A stretch of DNA of 64,000 bases from CmP2 sp052084925 (GTDB lineage Bacteria; Actinomycetota; Actinomycetes; Actinomycetales; Micrococcaceae), in the NCBI GenBank assembly GCA_052084925.1, contig JBQDEV010000006.1:1-64000 (forward strand). The letters are read 5' to 3'. Positions 51,039 through 59,841 of this stretch are shown here, one piece after another. The notes under the pieces were generated by a model. That model ran no database searches, was not told the origin of the DNA, and saw only the letters and a list, made by a program, of their open reading frames with translations. The first letter of the stretch is position 1, and the number at the start of each line of letters is the position of its first letter. The position numbers and the translations under genes are program-made.

Positions 51039-52154
51039 CTACCCGCCGTGAGCGGTGCCGCCGTTCTCTTGCCGCGGCGGGTCTGCGGCGGGGCGATCGT
51101 CGTGGTCGCCGCTCCCACGGTTGCCGAGCAGCCGCCGCAGGGATGCCAGCCGTGCCGCACCAGAGGGGCCAGCATGAGATGCAGCCACCCAGGCGTCCAG
51201 GGCGCAGCCGGGGGAGGACTCGGTGTGTTCACATCCCTTGGGGCAGTCGGCGATGGCCGGGGCCAATTCGTCGAAGGCTTCCACCAGGTGGTCGGGGTCG
51301 ACGAGGCCGAGGCCGAACGAGCGGATGCCGGGAGTGTCGATGAGCCAGGTCGTATCGTCGTCCGAGAGGGGCAGGGCCAGCGCTGAGGACGAGGTGTGTC
51401 GCCCGCGCCCGGTGACGGCATTGACGTGTCCGGTGGCCCGGTCGGACCCGGTCAGGGCGTTGATCAAGGTCGACTTGCCCACACCTGAGGGTCCGACGAG
51501 GGCGCTGATGTGTCCCTGGAGGCGCTCCAGAATCCTGGTGAGCAGGGCATCGTCGAGCAGGGCGTCGTCGTGCTCGTCGGCAGACTGCGAGGTGAGGATC
51601 TCCACGTCCACATCCGCGTAGTGCTCGATGAGTGAGCCGGGGTCGCGCAGATCCGTTTTGGTGATGCAGAGCAGCGGGGCGATCCCGGCATCATAGGCAG
51701 CCACCAGGGCACGATCGATGAACCCGGTGCGCGGTTCCGGATTGGCAGCGGCGACCATGATGACCAGCACGTCCACGTTGGCCACCACCACCCGCTCGTA
51801 GGCGTCCGTGTCATCGGCGGAGCGGCGCAGCACGGTCGCGCGGTCCTCGATGCGCACGATGCGGGCCAGGCTGCCCTCATTACCGGAGAGATCGCCGACC
51901 AGGGCGACCTGGTCGCCGGTGACGACGGGGGAGCGGCGCAACTCCTTGGCACGCATGGCGGTGACCATCATCCCGTCCGGGAGCCGCACCCGGTAGCGGC
52001 CCCGGTCCACGGTGGTGACGCGGCCGATAGTCGCGTCCTCGTGGCGCGGCCGCTCCTTGGTGCGCGGGCGCGAGCCCCGCTTGCTGGGGCGCGCGCGAAT
52101 CCGCGACTCATCCCAGGCGTTCGGGTCGATCCCGCCCCGGCGGCCCGGCGTCAT
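51039..52154 (-). CDS. rsgA: Ribosome small-subunit GTPase RsgA
   Basis: A 371-residue circularly permuted GTPase that matures 30S subunits. An N-terminal ~60-residue basic extension leads into the OB fold (TTVDRGRYRVRLPDG). The permuted G domain has CITKTDL (G4) before GPSGVGKSTLINAL (G1) and DTPGIRSFGL (G3). The C-terminal zinc knuckle is CPKGCEHTESSPGC. It overlaps aroA by 4 bases (ATGA) and ends 10 bases before hisN. Confidence 0.95.
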   Translation of the reverse strand: MTPGRRGGIDPNAWDESRIRARPSKRGSRPRTKERPRHEDATIGRVTTVDRGRYRVRLPDGMMVTAMRAKELRRSPVVTGDQVALVGDLSGNEGSLARIVRIEDRATVLRRSADDTDAYERVVVANVDVLVIMVAAANPEPRTGFIDRALVAAYDAGIAPLLCITKTDLRDPGSLIEHYADVDVEILTSQSADEHDDALLDDALLTRILERLQGHISALVGPSGVGKSTLINALTGSDRATGHVNAVTGRGRHTSSSALALPLSDDDTTWLIDTPGIRSFGLGLVDPDHLVEAFDELAPAIADCPKGCEHTESSPGCALDAWVAASHAGPSGAARLASLRRLLGNRGSGDHDDRPAADPPRQENGGTAHGG

Positions 52155-53614
52155 CCGTGGATCACCGGAGTCGACGTCGAGGTGTCGGATGCGGCGGCGG
52201 TCTGCGCCAGTGCTGACCAGGCACGGGGGAACCGTGGCATGGTCTTGCCCGTGGTCTCCACATTCTCGATGGTCACGCCCGGGACCACCAGCCCGATCAC
52301 GGCGGCGAAGGTGGCCATCCGGTGGTCGTGATACGTGCTCAACCGGGCCGGAGCGAGTGCCTTCGGTCCGGAACCGTGGATCTCGAGGCGGTCCGTGAAC
52401 TCGTCCACGCTGCCGCCCAGTCGCCGGATCTCGGTGGTCAGTGCGCTCAGGCGGTCGGTCTCGTGGCCGCGCAGGTGCCCGATCTTCGTGAGCCGTGTCG
52501 GTCCCTGTGCCAGGGCAGCCAAGGCGGCCACGGTCGGAGCCAGTTCGGCGGAGTCTGAAATGTCGCCGCCGCCGGTGATGATCGGGGTGCCGGCATCGTC
52601 GAGCGCGCCGGAGGCCGTCAGCGTTCCGTGCTCGGTGCCGGGCTCCTCGTCAAACGTGACGGTCGCGCCGAAACGGGGCAGGATCTCACGCCAGCGATCA
52701 CCGATCTGGGTGGTGGTGCGCGGCCAATGCGGAATGCGCACGGTGCCGCCGGTCGCCACCGCCGCACACAGATAGGGGCCGGCATTGGACAGGTCCGGCT
52801 CCACCGCCCATTCGCCGCCCGTGATCGGACCCGGCGCGATCCGCCACTGTCCGGGCGTGGAATCGTCGACAACGACGCCGGCCTGGCGGAGCACGGCCAC
52901 GGTCATCCCCACGTGTTCGGGGCTGGGCGTGTGCTCGCCGGAGTGACGCAGGTTCAGGCCGTCGCGGAACCGTGCGCCCGCCAGCAGCAGCGCCGAGAGG
53001 AACTGGGAGGAACCACCAGAATCGATGGTGACGGCACCGCCGGGCACGATGCCGGTGCCGCGGACCCGCAACGGCAGGTGCGTCGGAACAGTCTCGTCGT
53101 CGACGTTATCGAGTGCATCCAGTGATTCCACGCGCGCGCCGGCCTGGACGAGTCCTTGGATCACCGGGGCCATGGGACGCACTCGGGCGCCCTCATCACC
53201 GTCGACGGTCACGGTTGTCCGGGTCAGCGCGGCGACGGGAGGGATGAAGCGCATCACGGTGCCGGCCAGGCCGCAGTCCACGGTCTGCTCGGCGACCGGG
53301 CCGGGGTGCTCCGCCCACTCGGCATCGTCACGCTGCACCGGCAGGGGAGTGACGTGCACGGTATCGGCCCGGTCAGCATCGTGGTCGATGACGACGCCGA
53401 GGCGTCGCAGCGCCTCCACCATCAGCCGTGAGTCGCGCGAGTCCAGCACCCCCTGAACGGTACTGGGCCGATCGGCGAGGGCCGCGAGCACCAGGTAGCG
53501 GTTGGTCAGTGACTTCGACCCGGGCACCTGCACCGTCGCGGCGACAGGCTGAAGGGGGGCCGGCGCCGGCCAGGGATCGAGGATCTGGTCCTCGGTGCGG
53601 TGCGTCGTGGTCAT
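52151..53614 (-). CDS. aroA: 3-phosphoshikimate 1-carboxyvinyltransferase (EPSP synthase)
   Basis: A 487-residue shikimate-pathway enzyme with two matching domains. VPGSKSLTNRYLVLAALAD (PEP and substrate lysine), GLAGTVMRF, SGGSSQFLSALLLAG and LRGHETDRLSAL are characteristic. It is slightly longer than the ~430-residue norm through a ~25-residue N-terminal part and loops. Start ATG 53614 is chosen over an extended frame to 53728, which would overlap the sigma-factor 5' region. It is first in a minus-strand aroA-rsgA-hisN run. Confidence 0.94.
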   Translation of the reverse strand: MTTTHRTEDQILDPWPAPAPLQPVAATVQVPGSKSLTNRYLVLAALADRPSTVQGVLDSRDSRLMVEALRRLGVVIDHDADRADTVHVTPLPVQRDDAEWAEHPGPVAEQTVDCGLAGTVMRFIPPVAALTRTTVTVDGDEGARVRPMAPVIQGLVQAGARVESLDALDNVDDETVPTHLPLRVRGTGIVPGGAVTIDSGGSSQFLSALLLAGARFRDGLNLRHSGEHTPSPEHVGMTVAVLRQAGVVVDDSTPGQWRIAPGPITGGEWAVEPDLSNAGPYLCAAVATGGTVRIPHWPRTTTQIGDRWREILPRFGATVTFDEEPGTEHGTLTASGALDDAGTPIITGGGDISDSAELAPTVAALAALAQGPTRLTKIGHLRGHETDRLSALTTEIRRLGGSVDEFTDRLEIHGSGPKALAPARLSTYHDHRMATFAAVIGLVVPGVTIENVETTGKTMPRFPRAWSALAQTAAASDTSTSTPVIHG

Positions 53615-53729
53615 CGGCGGAAGGCCTCCCGGTCGCGGGTCGGTTGCGGAGATACCTCCAAGATACCTTGAGCCGCGCGGAATATCCGGGCGGTGAATCG
53701 CGCTATGCCCCATGAGAAGGAGGACCACG

Positions 53730-54494
53730 ATGACCGTACTTGCGCCAGAACGACCGGTTGCGTCACAGAGCTGGCTAGACTGGTCGGTGATGAATACTCA
53801 CGAGACCACTGATCTGACGGCCGGTGCCGACGGCTCGCGTGTCGACCCCGGGACCGAATCGGACGCCCAGCGACGCGAGCGGTTCGAGCGTGATGCCCTG
53901 CAGTATGTCGACCAGCTCTATGCGGCCGGACTGCGGATGACGCGGAACCCCTCGGACGCCGAGGACCTGGTTCAGGAGGCCTACACAAAGGCGTATTCGT
54001 CGTTCCATCAGTACAAGCCCGGGACCAACTTGAAGGCCTGGCTGTACCGGATCCTGACCAACACGTACATCAACCTGTATCGGAAGCGGCAGCGCCAACC
54101 GCAGCAGACCAACACCGACACGGTGGAAGACTGGCAGATGGCCCAGGCCGCCGAGCACACCTCCACCGGTTTGCGCTCGGCCGAGACCGAAGCCCTGGAC
54201 CGGCTGCCCGACAGCGACGTCAAGAACGCGCTGCAGGCCATCCCGGAGGAGTTCCGGCTGGCGGTGTACTTCGCCGACGTCGAGGGCTTCGCCTACAAGG
54301 AGATCGCCGAGATCCTGGGCGTGCCGATTGGCACGGTCATGTCCCGTCTACACCGAGGGCGCAAGCTGCTGCGTGATCTACTCACCGATTACGCAGCCGA
54401 GCGCGGCATTCGAGTCAAGGACAAGAAGGCCAGCGGATCAGCCAGCACGCGATCCAGCCGCGGCAAGGACGCCGACGCAGAGGAAGCACGATGA
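53730..54494 (+). CDS. sigH: ECF sigma factor, SigH/SigR type
   Basis: A 254-residue ECF sigma factor. Region 2 contains QYVDQLYAAGLRMTRNPSDA, EDLVQEAYTKAYSSFHQYK and TNLKAWLYRILTNTYINLYRK; region 4 has IPEEFRLAVYFADVEGFAYK, EIAEILGVPIGTVMSRLHRG. This matches SigH/SigR, which direct thiol-oxidative and heat stress genes. ATG 53730 has AAGGAGG 6 bases upstream. ATG 53790, 8 bases after a TAGACT -10, would give a shorter leaderless form of 234 residues. It overlaps the anti-sigma gene by 4 bases. Confidence 0.93.
   Translation: MTVLAPERPVASQSWLDWSVMNTHETTDLTAGADGSRVDPGTESDAQRRERFERDALQYVDQLYAAGLRMTRNPSDAEDLVQEAYTKAYSSFHQYKPGTNLKAWLYRILTNTYINLYRKRQRQPQQTNTDTVEDWQMAQAAEHTSTGLRSAETEALDRLPDSDVKNALQAIPEEFRLAVYFADVEGFAYKEIAEILGVPIGTVMSRLHRGRKLLRDLLTDYAAERGIRVKDKKASGSASTRSSRGKDADAEEAR
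53776..53789 (+). promoter_or_regulatory. Possible internal -10 box for a short SigH form
   Basis: TAGACT at 53776-53781 is followed by 8 bases and ATG 53790, which is in frame with the longer sigma-factor ORF. Confidence 0.35.
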
Positions 54495-54790
54495 GCGAGA
54501 AGCAAGGAGCGGCTCCGATGAAAGACGAGCAGGACTGTCAGAAGATCGGAGACTGCCACGATTCCCGCGTGCAGCGGATCTACGAGTACCTCGACGGCGC
54601 GCTGAGTCACCACGATATCGAGGAGGTGCGCCGACACCTGGTCGAGTGCACCGACTGCAATGCGGAGCACGATTTGGAGTGCATCATCCGTTCGGTGGTG
54701 AAGCGCAGCTGTAGTGAGAAGGCACCGGATCAGCTCAAGATGTCGATCATCACGCGGATCAGTGAGATTCGTGTGCAGGCGGGACACTGA
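54491..54790 (+). CDS. Zinc-binding anti-sigma factor, RsrA/RshA type
   Basis: A 99-residue anti-sigma factor. His49-x3-Cys53-x2-Cys56 (HLVECTDC) is the ZAS motif and Cys22 is placed like the fourth zinc ligand of RsrA. Disulfide formation under thiol stress would release the sigma factor. Cys16, Cys64 and Cys74 are additional. Overlap with the sigma gene (ATGA) supports equimolar production. Confidence 0.92.
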   Translation: MSEKQGAAPMKDEQDCQKIGDCHDSRVQRIYEYLDGALSHHDIEEVRRHLVECTDCNAEHDLECIIRSVVKRSCSEKAPDQLKMSIITRISEIRVQAGH

Positions 54791-54825
54791 CGGAGTCCAC
54801 CCTCACGAACACCCCACGACGCAGC

Positions 54826-54862
54826 GAGGCCCCGCAACAACGAAGATGTTGTGCGGGGCCTC
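54826..54862. terminator. Terminator between the anti-sigma gene and bL37
   Basis: A 15-bp stem with one bulged A (54826-54841 with 54848-54862) lies between the convergent genes and can serve both directions. Confidence 0.75.
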
Positions 54863-54887
54863 GAGGTTTCGCGTCCTGGTCAGTGAC

Positions 54888-54962
54888 TCAGGAGTTGGGG
54901 CGCTTCCCGGAGTTCGCCTTGTTCTTGCGGCGGTCCTTGCGCTTGCGTCCACGCTTGCTCAT
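54888..54962 (-). CDS. Ribosomal protein bL37 (24 residues)
   Basis: A 24-residue, strongly basic protein (MSKRGRKRKDRRKNKANSGK and RPNS). It matches bL37, a short large-subunit protein known from mycobacterial ribosomes, and actinobacteria encode it beside the sigH/anti-sigma pair. AAGGAG lies 7 bases before the ATG at 54962. Confidence 0.88.
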   Translation of the reverse strand: MSKRGRKRKDRRKNKANSGKRPNS

Positions 54963-55021
54963 TGCTGCTCTCCTTCCCTCACATCCGTGTTTCGGCCGGA
55001 TACCAGGGTATCACTGCTGGG

Positions 55022-55624
55022 TCAGCTGGTCGGTTCTGCGAGTCCCAGCCACGAGTACCATCCGCGGTGCAGGACCAGCCAGGCCAGTAGACCGTAGCCA
55101 GCCTGACCGGGACGTCCCTGGCCGCCAGCGAGGTCGGTGCGCCATTGCTCGTGTCCCAACAATGGCGTGAACGTATCCACGTAGGGGACGTCTCGTCGTT
55201 CGGCGACGTCGCGGTAGGCCGCGTTCAGTGCGTCTAGACGGCGATTGCGCTCCTCGTCCAGGCCCGGAGGAGGACCCACCACCAGCACGGAGATGCCCTG
55301 CTGGCTGGCCCGGTCGAGGATGTTGGCGAGATTGAGCCGGGCCCGAGCCGAGGAGCCCTCGAGGTCGGCGTCATGTTCGGGTAGGGCCACGACGAGTCGG
55401 TTGTCGGTGGCGGTGCTGAAACGAGCACGGGCCTCGGTCTCCCATCGCTGAGAGAGGGCTTCTGTGGTGTCACCGGGAGAGGCGAGAACATAGCTCTCGA
55501 TCTCTACCTCGGCGGAGACGGTGCGGGCGAGTACACGCCCGAGCCACCCCAGGGCACGCGAGTCGCCGATGCCGGCGAGGGTTTCCGCGCCGATCGAGGC
55601 GATGCGAATTCTACGAATCTCCAC
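55022..55624 (-). CDS. SGNH/GDSL-type hydrolase, possibly without catalytic His
   Basis: A 200-residue SGNH-fold protein. The GDS block is GIGDSRALGW (Ser near residue 22) and VVALPEHDAD replaces the usual GxND block. In the last block, where most relatives have DGxHPGxxGY, this protein has GQGRPGQAGY, with Arg where the catalytic His is expected. Activity as an esterase is thus uncertain. Translation starts at GTG 55624. Confidence 0.75.
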   Translation of the reverse strand: MEIRRIRIASIGAETLAGIGDSRALGWLGRVLARTVSAEVEIESYVLASPGDTTEALSQRWETEARARFSTATDNRLVVALPEHDADLEGSSARARLNLANILDRASQQGISVLVVGPPPGLDEERNRRLDALNAAYRDVAERRDVPYVDTFTPLLGHEQWRTDLAGGQGRPGQAGYGLLAWLVLHRGWYSWLGLAEPTS

Positions 55625-55687
55625 AGTATGAGCCTTTCTCGATCATCGTGGGTTCCACTGTAGTCGGTGGGGTGCGTCCTGGTGTCC

Positions 55688-55734
55688 TGACGCCTCGGCC
55701 CGGTCGCATGTTCAGCGACCGGGCCGAGGCGTCA
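55688..55734 (-). terminator. Terminator after kgd
   Basis: A perfect 20-bp stem pairs 55688-55707 with 55715-55734 around a 7-base loop. It lies 22 bases past the kgd stop and could also face the SGNH promoter. Confidence 0.82.
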
Positions 55735-55756
55735 GCGGACGGGAGTCCGGAGCGGA

Positions 55757-58700
55757 TCAGCGTCCGAAGGCCTCCGTCATCAGGGCATCCAGTTCCTTGT
55801 CGTGCCGAGGCTTGTTGCCCGCTGCCGGTGAAGCGGAAGCCGCACGGGAGACGAGCGTGACCTTGCGGTCCAGCTGCGGCAGCAGATTGACGGCCATGAA
55901 GGGCCACGGCCCCTGGTTGGCCGGCTCATCCTGTACCCACATGACCTCGGCGTCGGGGTAGTGGTTGAGCTGCTGGGTGATTTCCTCCAGCGGCAGCGGG
56001 TAGAGCTGCTCGACGCGGACGATCGCCGTCGAGTTGTCTTCCAGCTTCTCGCGGCGGGCCAGCAGGTCGTAGTACAGGCGACCGGAGACCAGCATGACCT
56101 TCTTGGCGGAGGAGCCGATCTTGTCGTCCCCGACCACCTTGCGGAAGCCTACCTGGGTGAAGTCGGCCACCGACGACGCCGCTGCCTTGAGCCGCAGCAG
56201 CTGCTTCGGCGTGAACACCACCAACGGACGACGCGGCGTCGAATAGGCCTGTTCGCGCAGCAGGTGGAAGTGGTTGGCACCGAACGACGGCTGGGCCACT
56301 CGCATATTGTCCTCTGCACACATCTGCAGGAAGCGCTCGATGCGGGCGGAGGAGTGGTCCGGGCCCTGTCCCTCGTAGCCGTGCGGCAGCAGCAGCACGA
56401 CGGAGGAGTGCTGGTTCCACTTCTGCTCGGCCGAGGAGATGAACTCATCGATGATGGTCTGGGCGCCGTTGACGAAGTCTCCGAACTGCGCTTCCCAGGC
56501 CACCAGGGCGTCGGGACGTTCCACGGAGTAGCCGTACTCGAAGCCGAGGGCGGCGTACTCGGAGAGCAGCGAGTTGTAGATCCACAGCTTCGCCTGGTCT
56601 TCGGCCAGGTTCGAGATAGGCGTCCATTCGTCGCCGGTCACCCGATCGTGGTAGACGGCATGGCGCTGCACGAAGGTGCCGCGCTGCGAGTCCTGACCTG
56701 CCAGACGAACGGACTTGCCCTCCATCAGCAGTGAGCCGAAGGCAGCCAGCTCCGCGAAGCCCCAGTCGATGTCGCCGTTGACGGCCATCTTCGCCCGGCG
56801 CTCCAGGAGCGCCTTGAGCTTTGGGTGGACGGTGAAGTCCTCGGGGATGTCCAGGTGGGCCTCGCCGATGCGTTGGAGAGCTTCCTCCGTGATCGCCGTG
56901 GTCTTCGGGACGTAGTGCTCGTCGGACTCCTTCGAGCCGTGGGCGGAGCCGACGGTCGGGATGGGCGAGGTCTCGGCCTCGTTCATCTCCGCGAAGGCGC
57001 GCTCGAGGCGGGACTGGTAGTCCTTCATGGCGTCGTCGGCTTCTTCCTGGGTGATGTCACCACGGCCGACGAGCGATTCCACGTAGAGCTTGCGCACGGA
57101 GCGCTTCTGCTCGATGAGGTTGTACATGCGCGGCTGCGTCATCGACGGATCGTCGCCCTCGTTGTGACCGCGACGGCGGTAGCAGATGAGGTCGATGACG
57201 ACGTCCTTGTGGAACCGCTGACGGTACTGGTAGGCCATCTGAGCCACACGCACCACCGACTCCGGATCGTCTCCGTTGACGTGGAAGATCGGGGCCTGGA
57301 TGGTCCGAGCCACATCGGTGGAGTAGGTGGAGGAACGGGCCGAGGACGGCGGGGTGGTGAAGCCGACCTGGTTGTTGACGATGACGTGCAGGGTGCCGCC
57401 GGTGCGGTAACCGCGCAGCTGCGAGAGGTTCAGGGTCTCGGCGACCACGCCCTGGCCGGCGAAGGCGGCATCGCCATGCACCAGGATCGGCATGACCGAG
57501 AACGAACCCACGGAGTCTGCACCGCGGTCCAGACGGTCCTGTTTGGCGCGCACAATGCCTTCGAGCACCGGGTTGACGGCCTCCAGGTGCGAGGGGTTCG
57601 CGGCCAGCGAGACCTTGGTGGAGTTGCCGTGGTCGGACACGAAGGTGCCTTCGGTGCCCAGGTGGTATTTCACGTCGCCGGAGCCCTGGGCCACGTCGCG
57701 ACTTCCGGTGCCGGCGAACTCGCGGAAGACCTGGGAGTAGGTCTTGCCGGCGATGTTGGTCAGCACGTTGAGGCGTCCGCGGTGCGCCATGCCGACGGCG
57801 ACTTCATCGAGTCCGTCGTCCGCGGCACCGGAGATGGCTGCGTCGAGCAGCGCGATGAGAGACTCGCCGCCCTCCAGCGAGAATCGCTTCTGGCCGACGA
57901 ACTTCGTCTGCAGGAACGTCTCGAAAGCTTCGGCCGCGTTGAGGCGGCTGAGGATGCGCAGCTGCTCCTCGCGGGTCGGCTTGGCATAGGGGTGTTCCAG
58001 CTCGTCATGGAACCACTGGCGCTCCTCGGGCGAGTTGAGGTGCATGTACTCGATGCCGGTATTGCGGCAGTACGCATCACGCAGGACACCGAGAATGTCG
58101 CGCAGCGGCAGCACGGACTTGCCGCCGAACCCGCCGGTGGGCCATTCGCGGTCGAGATCCCACAGCGTCAGCCCATGGGAGAGGATGTCCAGGTCCGGGT
58201 GCTTCCGCATGGAGTACTCCAGCGGGTCCACATCGGCGATGAGATGGCCGCGCACGCGGTAAGCGTGGATCATCTGCTGGATGCGGGCGACCTTGCCGAT
58301 CTGGTCTTCGGGGTTGACCTGCACATCGGGCTTCCAGCGCACCGGCTCGTAGGGGATGCGCAGCGACTCGAAGATCTCCTCGTAGAATCCGTCGGCACCC
58401 AGCAGCAGCTGGTGGACCTCCTTGAGGAACTCCCCGGAGGACGCGCCCTGGATCACGCGGTGATCGTAGGTCGAGGTCAGGGTGATGGTCTTGGAGATCG
58501 CTAGGCGGGCCAGCGTCTTCTCGGAGGAACCCTGGAATTCGGCGGGGTAGGTCAGGGCGCCGACACCGATGATGGCGGCCTGGCCCTCAGAGAGGCGAGC
58601 CACCGAGTGCACGGTGCCGATGCCGCCGGGGTTGGTCAGGGTGACCGTGGTGCCGGCGTAGTCGTCCAGGCCGAGCTTGTTGTTGCGGGCCTTCTTCACG

Positions 58701-59530
58701 AGATCTTCGTAGGCCTGCCAGAATTCACGGAAGTCCAGGGACTCGGCACCCTTGATGTTCGGGGCGACCAGGGTGCGGGAGCCATCCGGCTGCGGCAGGT
58801 CGATGGCGAGGCCGAAGTTAATGTGGGCCGGTTCCACCATCGTCGGCTTGTTGCCGTCCAGGCGGTAGACGTTGTTCATCTCGGGGTGCTTCACCAGGGC
58901 ACGGATCAGGGCATAGCCGATCAGGTGGGTAAAGGACACCTTGCCACCGCGGGAGCGGGCCAGGTGGTTGTTGATGACGACGCGGTTGTCGATCAGGGCC
59001 TTCGCCGGCAGGTCACGGACGGTGGTGGCCGTCGGGACGGTGAGGGAGGCATCCATGTTCTTGGCGACGGCGCGTGCCATGCCGCGCAAAGGGGTGACCT
59101 TGTCCTCGGCCGGCTTGTCCTCGGAGGCCGACTTCTTCTTGGCGGTCTTGGTGGGCTCGGAGGGGATCGCCTCGCTAGCGGTGGCCGCCTTCTTCACTTT
59201 GGGCGCCGCCTTCTCCGCGGCGGGCTCGGACGCTGCCGGGGCTGCGGACTTCGTGTCGCTCTTCTTCTCGCTCGGCTCCGCCTGCTTCGGGGCTGTCGAC
59301 TCCTGACTCGCGGGCTTCTTCTCGCTGGAGGAGGTGGTGTTTCCGGCCGGGGTTGCTGGTGCGTCGTTGGCCGTCGTCGAGGACGGTGCGCCTTCCAGGC
59401 GGGCGAAGATCTCGGCCCACTTGGGGTCTACCGAGTTCTTGTCCGCTTTGTATTTGTCGTAGATATCCGCAACAAGCCATTCGTTTCCGGGAAATTCCTC
59501 GGAGAGCTGAGCGGACGTAAGTTCTGGCAC
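55757..59530 (-). CDS. kgd: Multifunctional 2-oxoglutarate metabolism enzyme (Kgd/SucA)
   Basis: A 1257-residue fusion typical of actinobacteria. The N-terminal ~40 residues (GNEWLVADIYDKYKADK) are followed by an Ala/Lys/Glu/Ser-rich linker (45-145), an E2-type acyltransferase domain (about 150-385, with catalytic DHRVIQGASSGEF) and the thiamine diphosphate E1 domain (about 400-1257; VAVGMAHRGRLNVLTN, VHGDAAFAGQGVVAETLN). It carries out 2-oxoglutarate decarboxylation and the E1/E2 steps to succinyl-CoA, with E3 elsewhere. Start is GTG 59530. A GarA-type regulator is expected elsewhere in the genome. Confidence 0.96.
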   Translation of the reverse strand: MPELTSAQLSEEFPGNEWLVADIYDKYKADKNSVDPKWAEIFARLEGAPSSTTANDAPATPAGNTTSSSEKKPASQESTAPKQAEPSEKKSDTKSAAPAASEPAAEKAAPKVKKAATASEAIPSEPTKTAKKKSASEDKPAEDKVTPLRGMARAVAKNMDASLTVPTATTVRDLPAKALIDNRVVINNHLARSRGGKVSFTHLIGYALIRALVKHPEMNNVYRLDGNKPTMVEPAHINFGLAIDLPQPDGSRTLVAPNIKGAESLDFREFWQAYEDLVKKARNNKLGLDDYAGTTVTLTNPGGIGTVHSVARLSEGQAAIIGVGALTYPAEFQGSSEKTLARLAISKTITLTSTYDHRVIQGASSGEFLKEVHQLLLGADGFYEEIFESLRIPYEPVRWKPDVQVNPEDQIGKVARIQQMIHAYRVRGHLIADVDPLEYSMRKHPDLDILSHGLTLWDLDREWPTGGFGGKSVLPLRDILGVLRDAYCRNTGIEYMHLNSPEERQWFHDELEHPYAKPTREEQLRILSRLNAAEAFETFLQTKFVGQKRFSLEGGESLIALLDAAISGAADDGLDEVAVGMAHRGRLNVLTNIAGKTYSQVFREFAGTGSRDVAQGSGDVKYHLGTEGTFVSDHGNSTKVSLAANPSHLEAVNPVLEGIVRAKQDRLDRGADSVGSFSVMPILVHGDAAFAGQGVVAETLNLSQLRGYRTGGTLHVIVNNQVGFTTPPSSARSSTYSTDVARTIQAPIFHVNGDDPESVVRVAQMAYQYRQRFHKDVVIDLICYRRRGHNEGDDPSMTQPRMYNLIEQKRSVRKLYVESLVGRGDITQEEADDAMKDYQSRLERAFAEMNEAETSPIPTVGSAHGSKESDEHYVPKTTAITEEALQRIGEAHLDIPEDFTVHPKLKALLERRAKMAVNGDIDWGFAELAAFGSLLMEGKSVRLAGQDSQRGTFVQRHAVYHDRVTGDEWTPISNLAEDQAKLWIYNSLLSEYAALGFEYGYSVERPDALVAWEAQFGDFVNGAQTIIDEFISSAEQKWNQHSSVVLLLPHGYEGQGPDHSSARIERFLQMCAEDNMRVAQPSFGANHFHLLREQAYSTPRRPLVVFTPKQLLRLKAAASSVADFTQVGFRKVVGDDKIGSSAKKVMLVSGRLYYDLLARREKLEDNSTAIVRVEQLYPLPLEEITQQLNHYPDAEVMWVQDEPANQGPWPFMAVNLLPQLDRKVTLVSRAASASPAAGNKPRHDKELDALMTEAFGR

Positions 59531-59841
59531 GGTGAAACGCCTCTTCCGTAGTCAGGATGTCGATCTGTTGGCGAGGGCGAACCATCAAGCCGGAAGTGGA
59601 GGCCCTCTACCTCTGTGGTGCTCTCCGGCGTAAGCGGGCGGTCAGACTGCGCCCCTTCCCGCGATCGTGCTACGGGGCAGGGCCTGATCACCGAGTCAGC
59701 TGGAGAACGGCTCCCTCCAGCATAGTGATGTTTCGTGCCGAATCTCCACATAACATCGGGGTGGCCGCGAAAAAAGTTGGAACCCTCGATGGTCGTCGAT
59801 CGAACCGTTCCCCCGGGCGCGAGAGATGACAGGATGAAGAC
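59531..59841. promoter_or_regulatory. Divergent promoter region of kgd and guaB1
   Basis: No gene is visible in these 311 bases. CAGGAT at 59830-59835 lies 6 bases before the guaB1 ATG and may be a leaderless -10 box. An AT-rich patch (59740-59785) could hold the kgd promoter. No clear operator repeats were found. Confidence 0.4.

Noticed and set aside
49965..51386. 473-residue open frame opposite crcB, hisN and rsgA
   Set aside because: Spans three well-identified genes on the other strand and shows no recognisable domain.
56825..58504. 559-residue open frame antisense to kgd
   Set aside because: Shadow of the kgd codons; no domain, no ribosome binding site.
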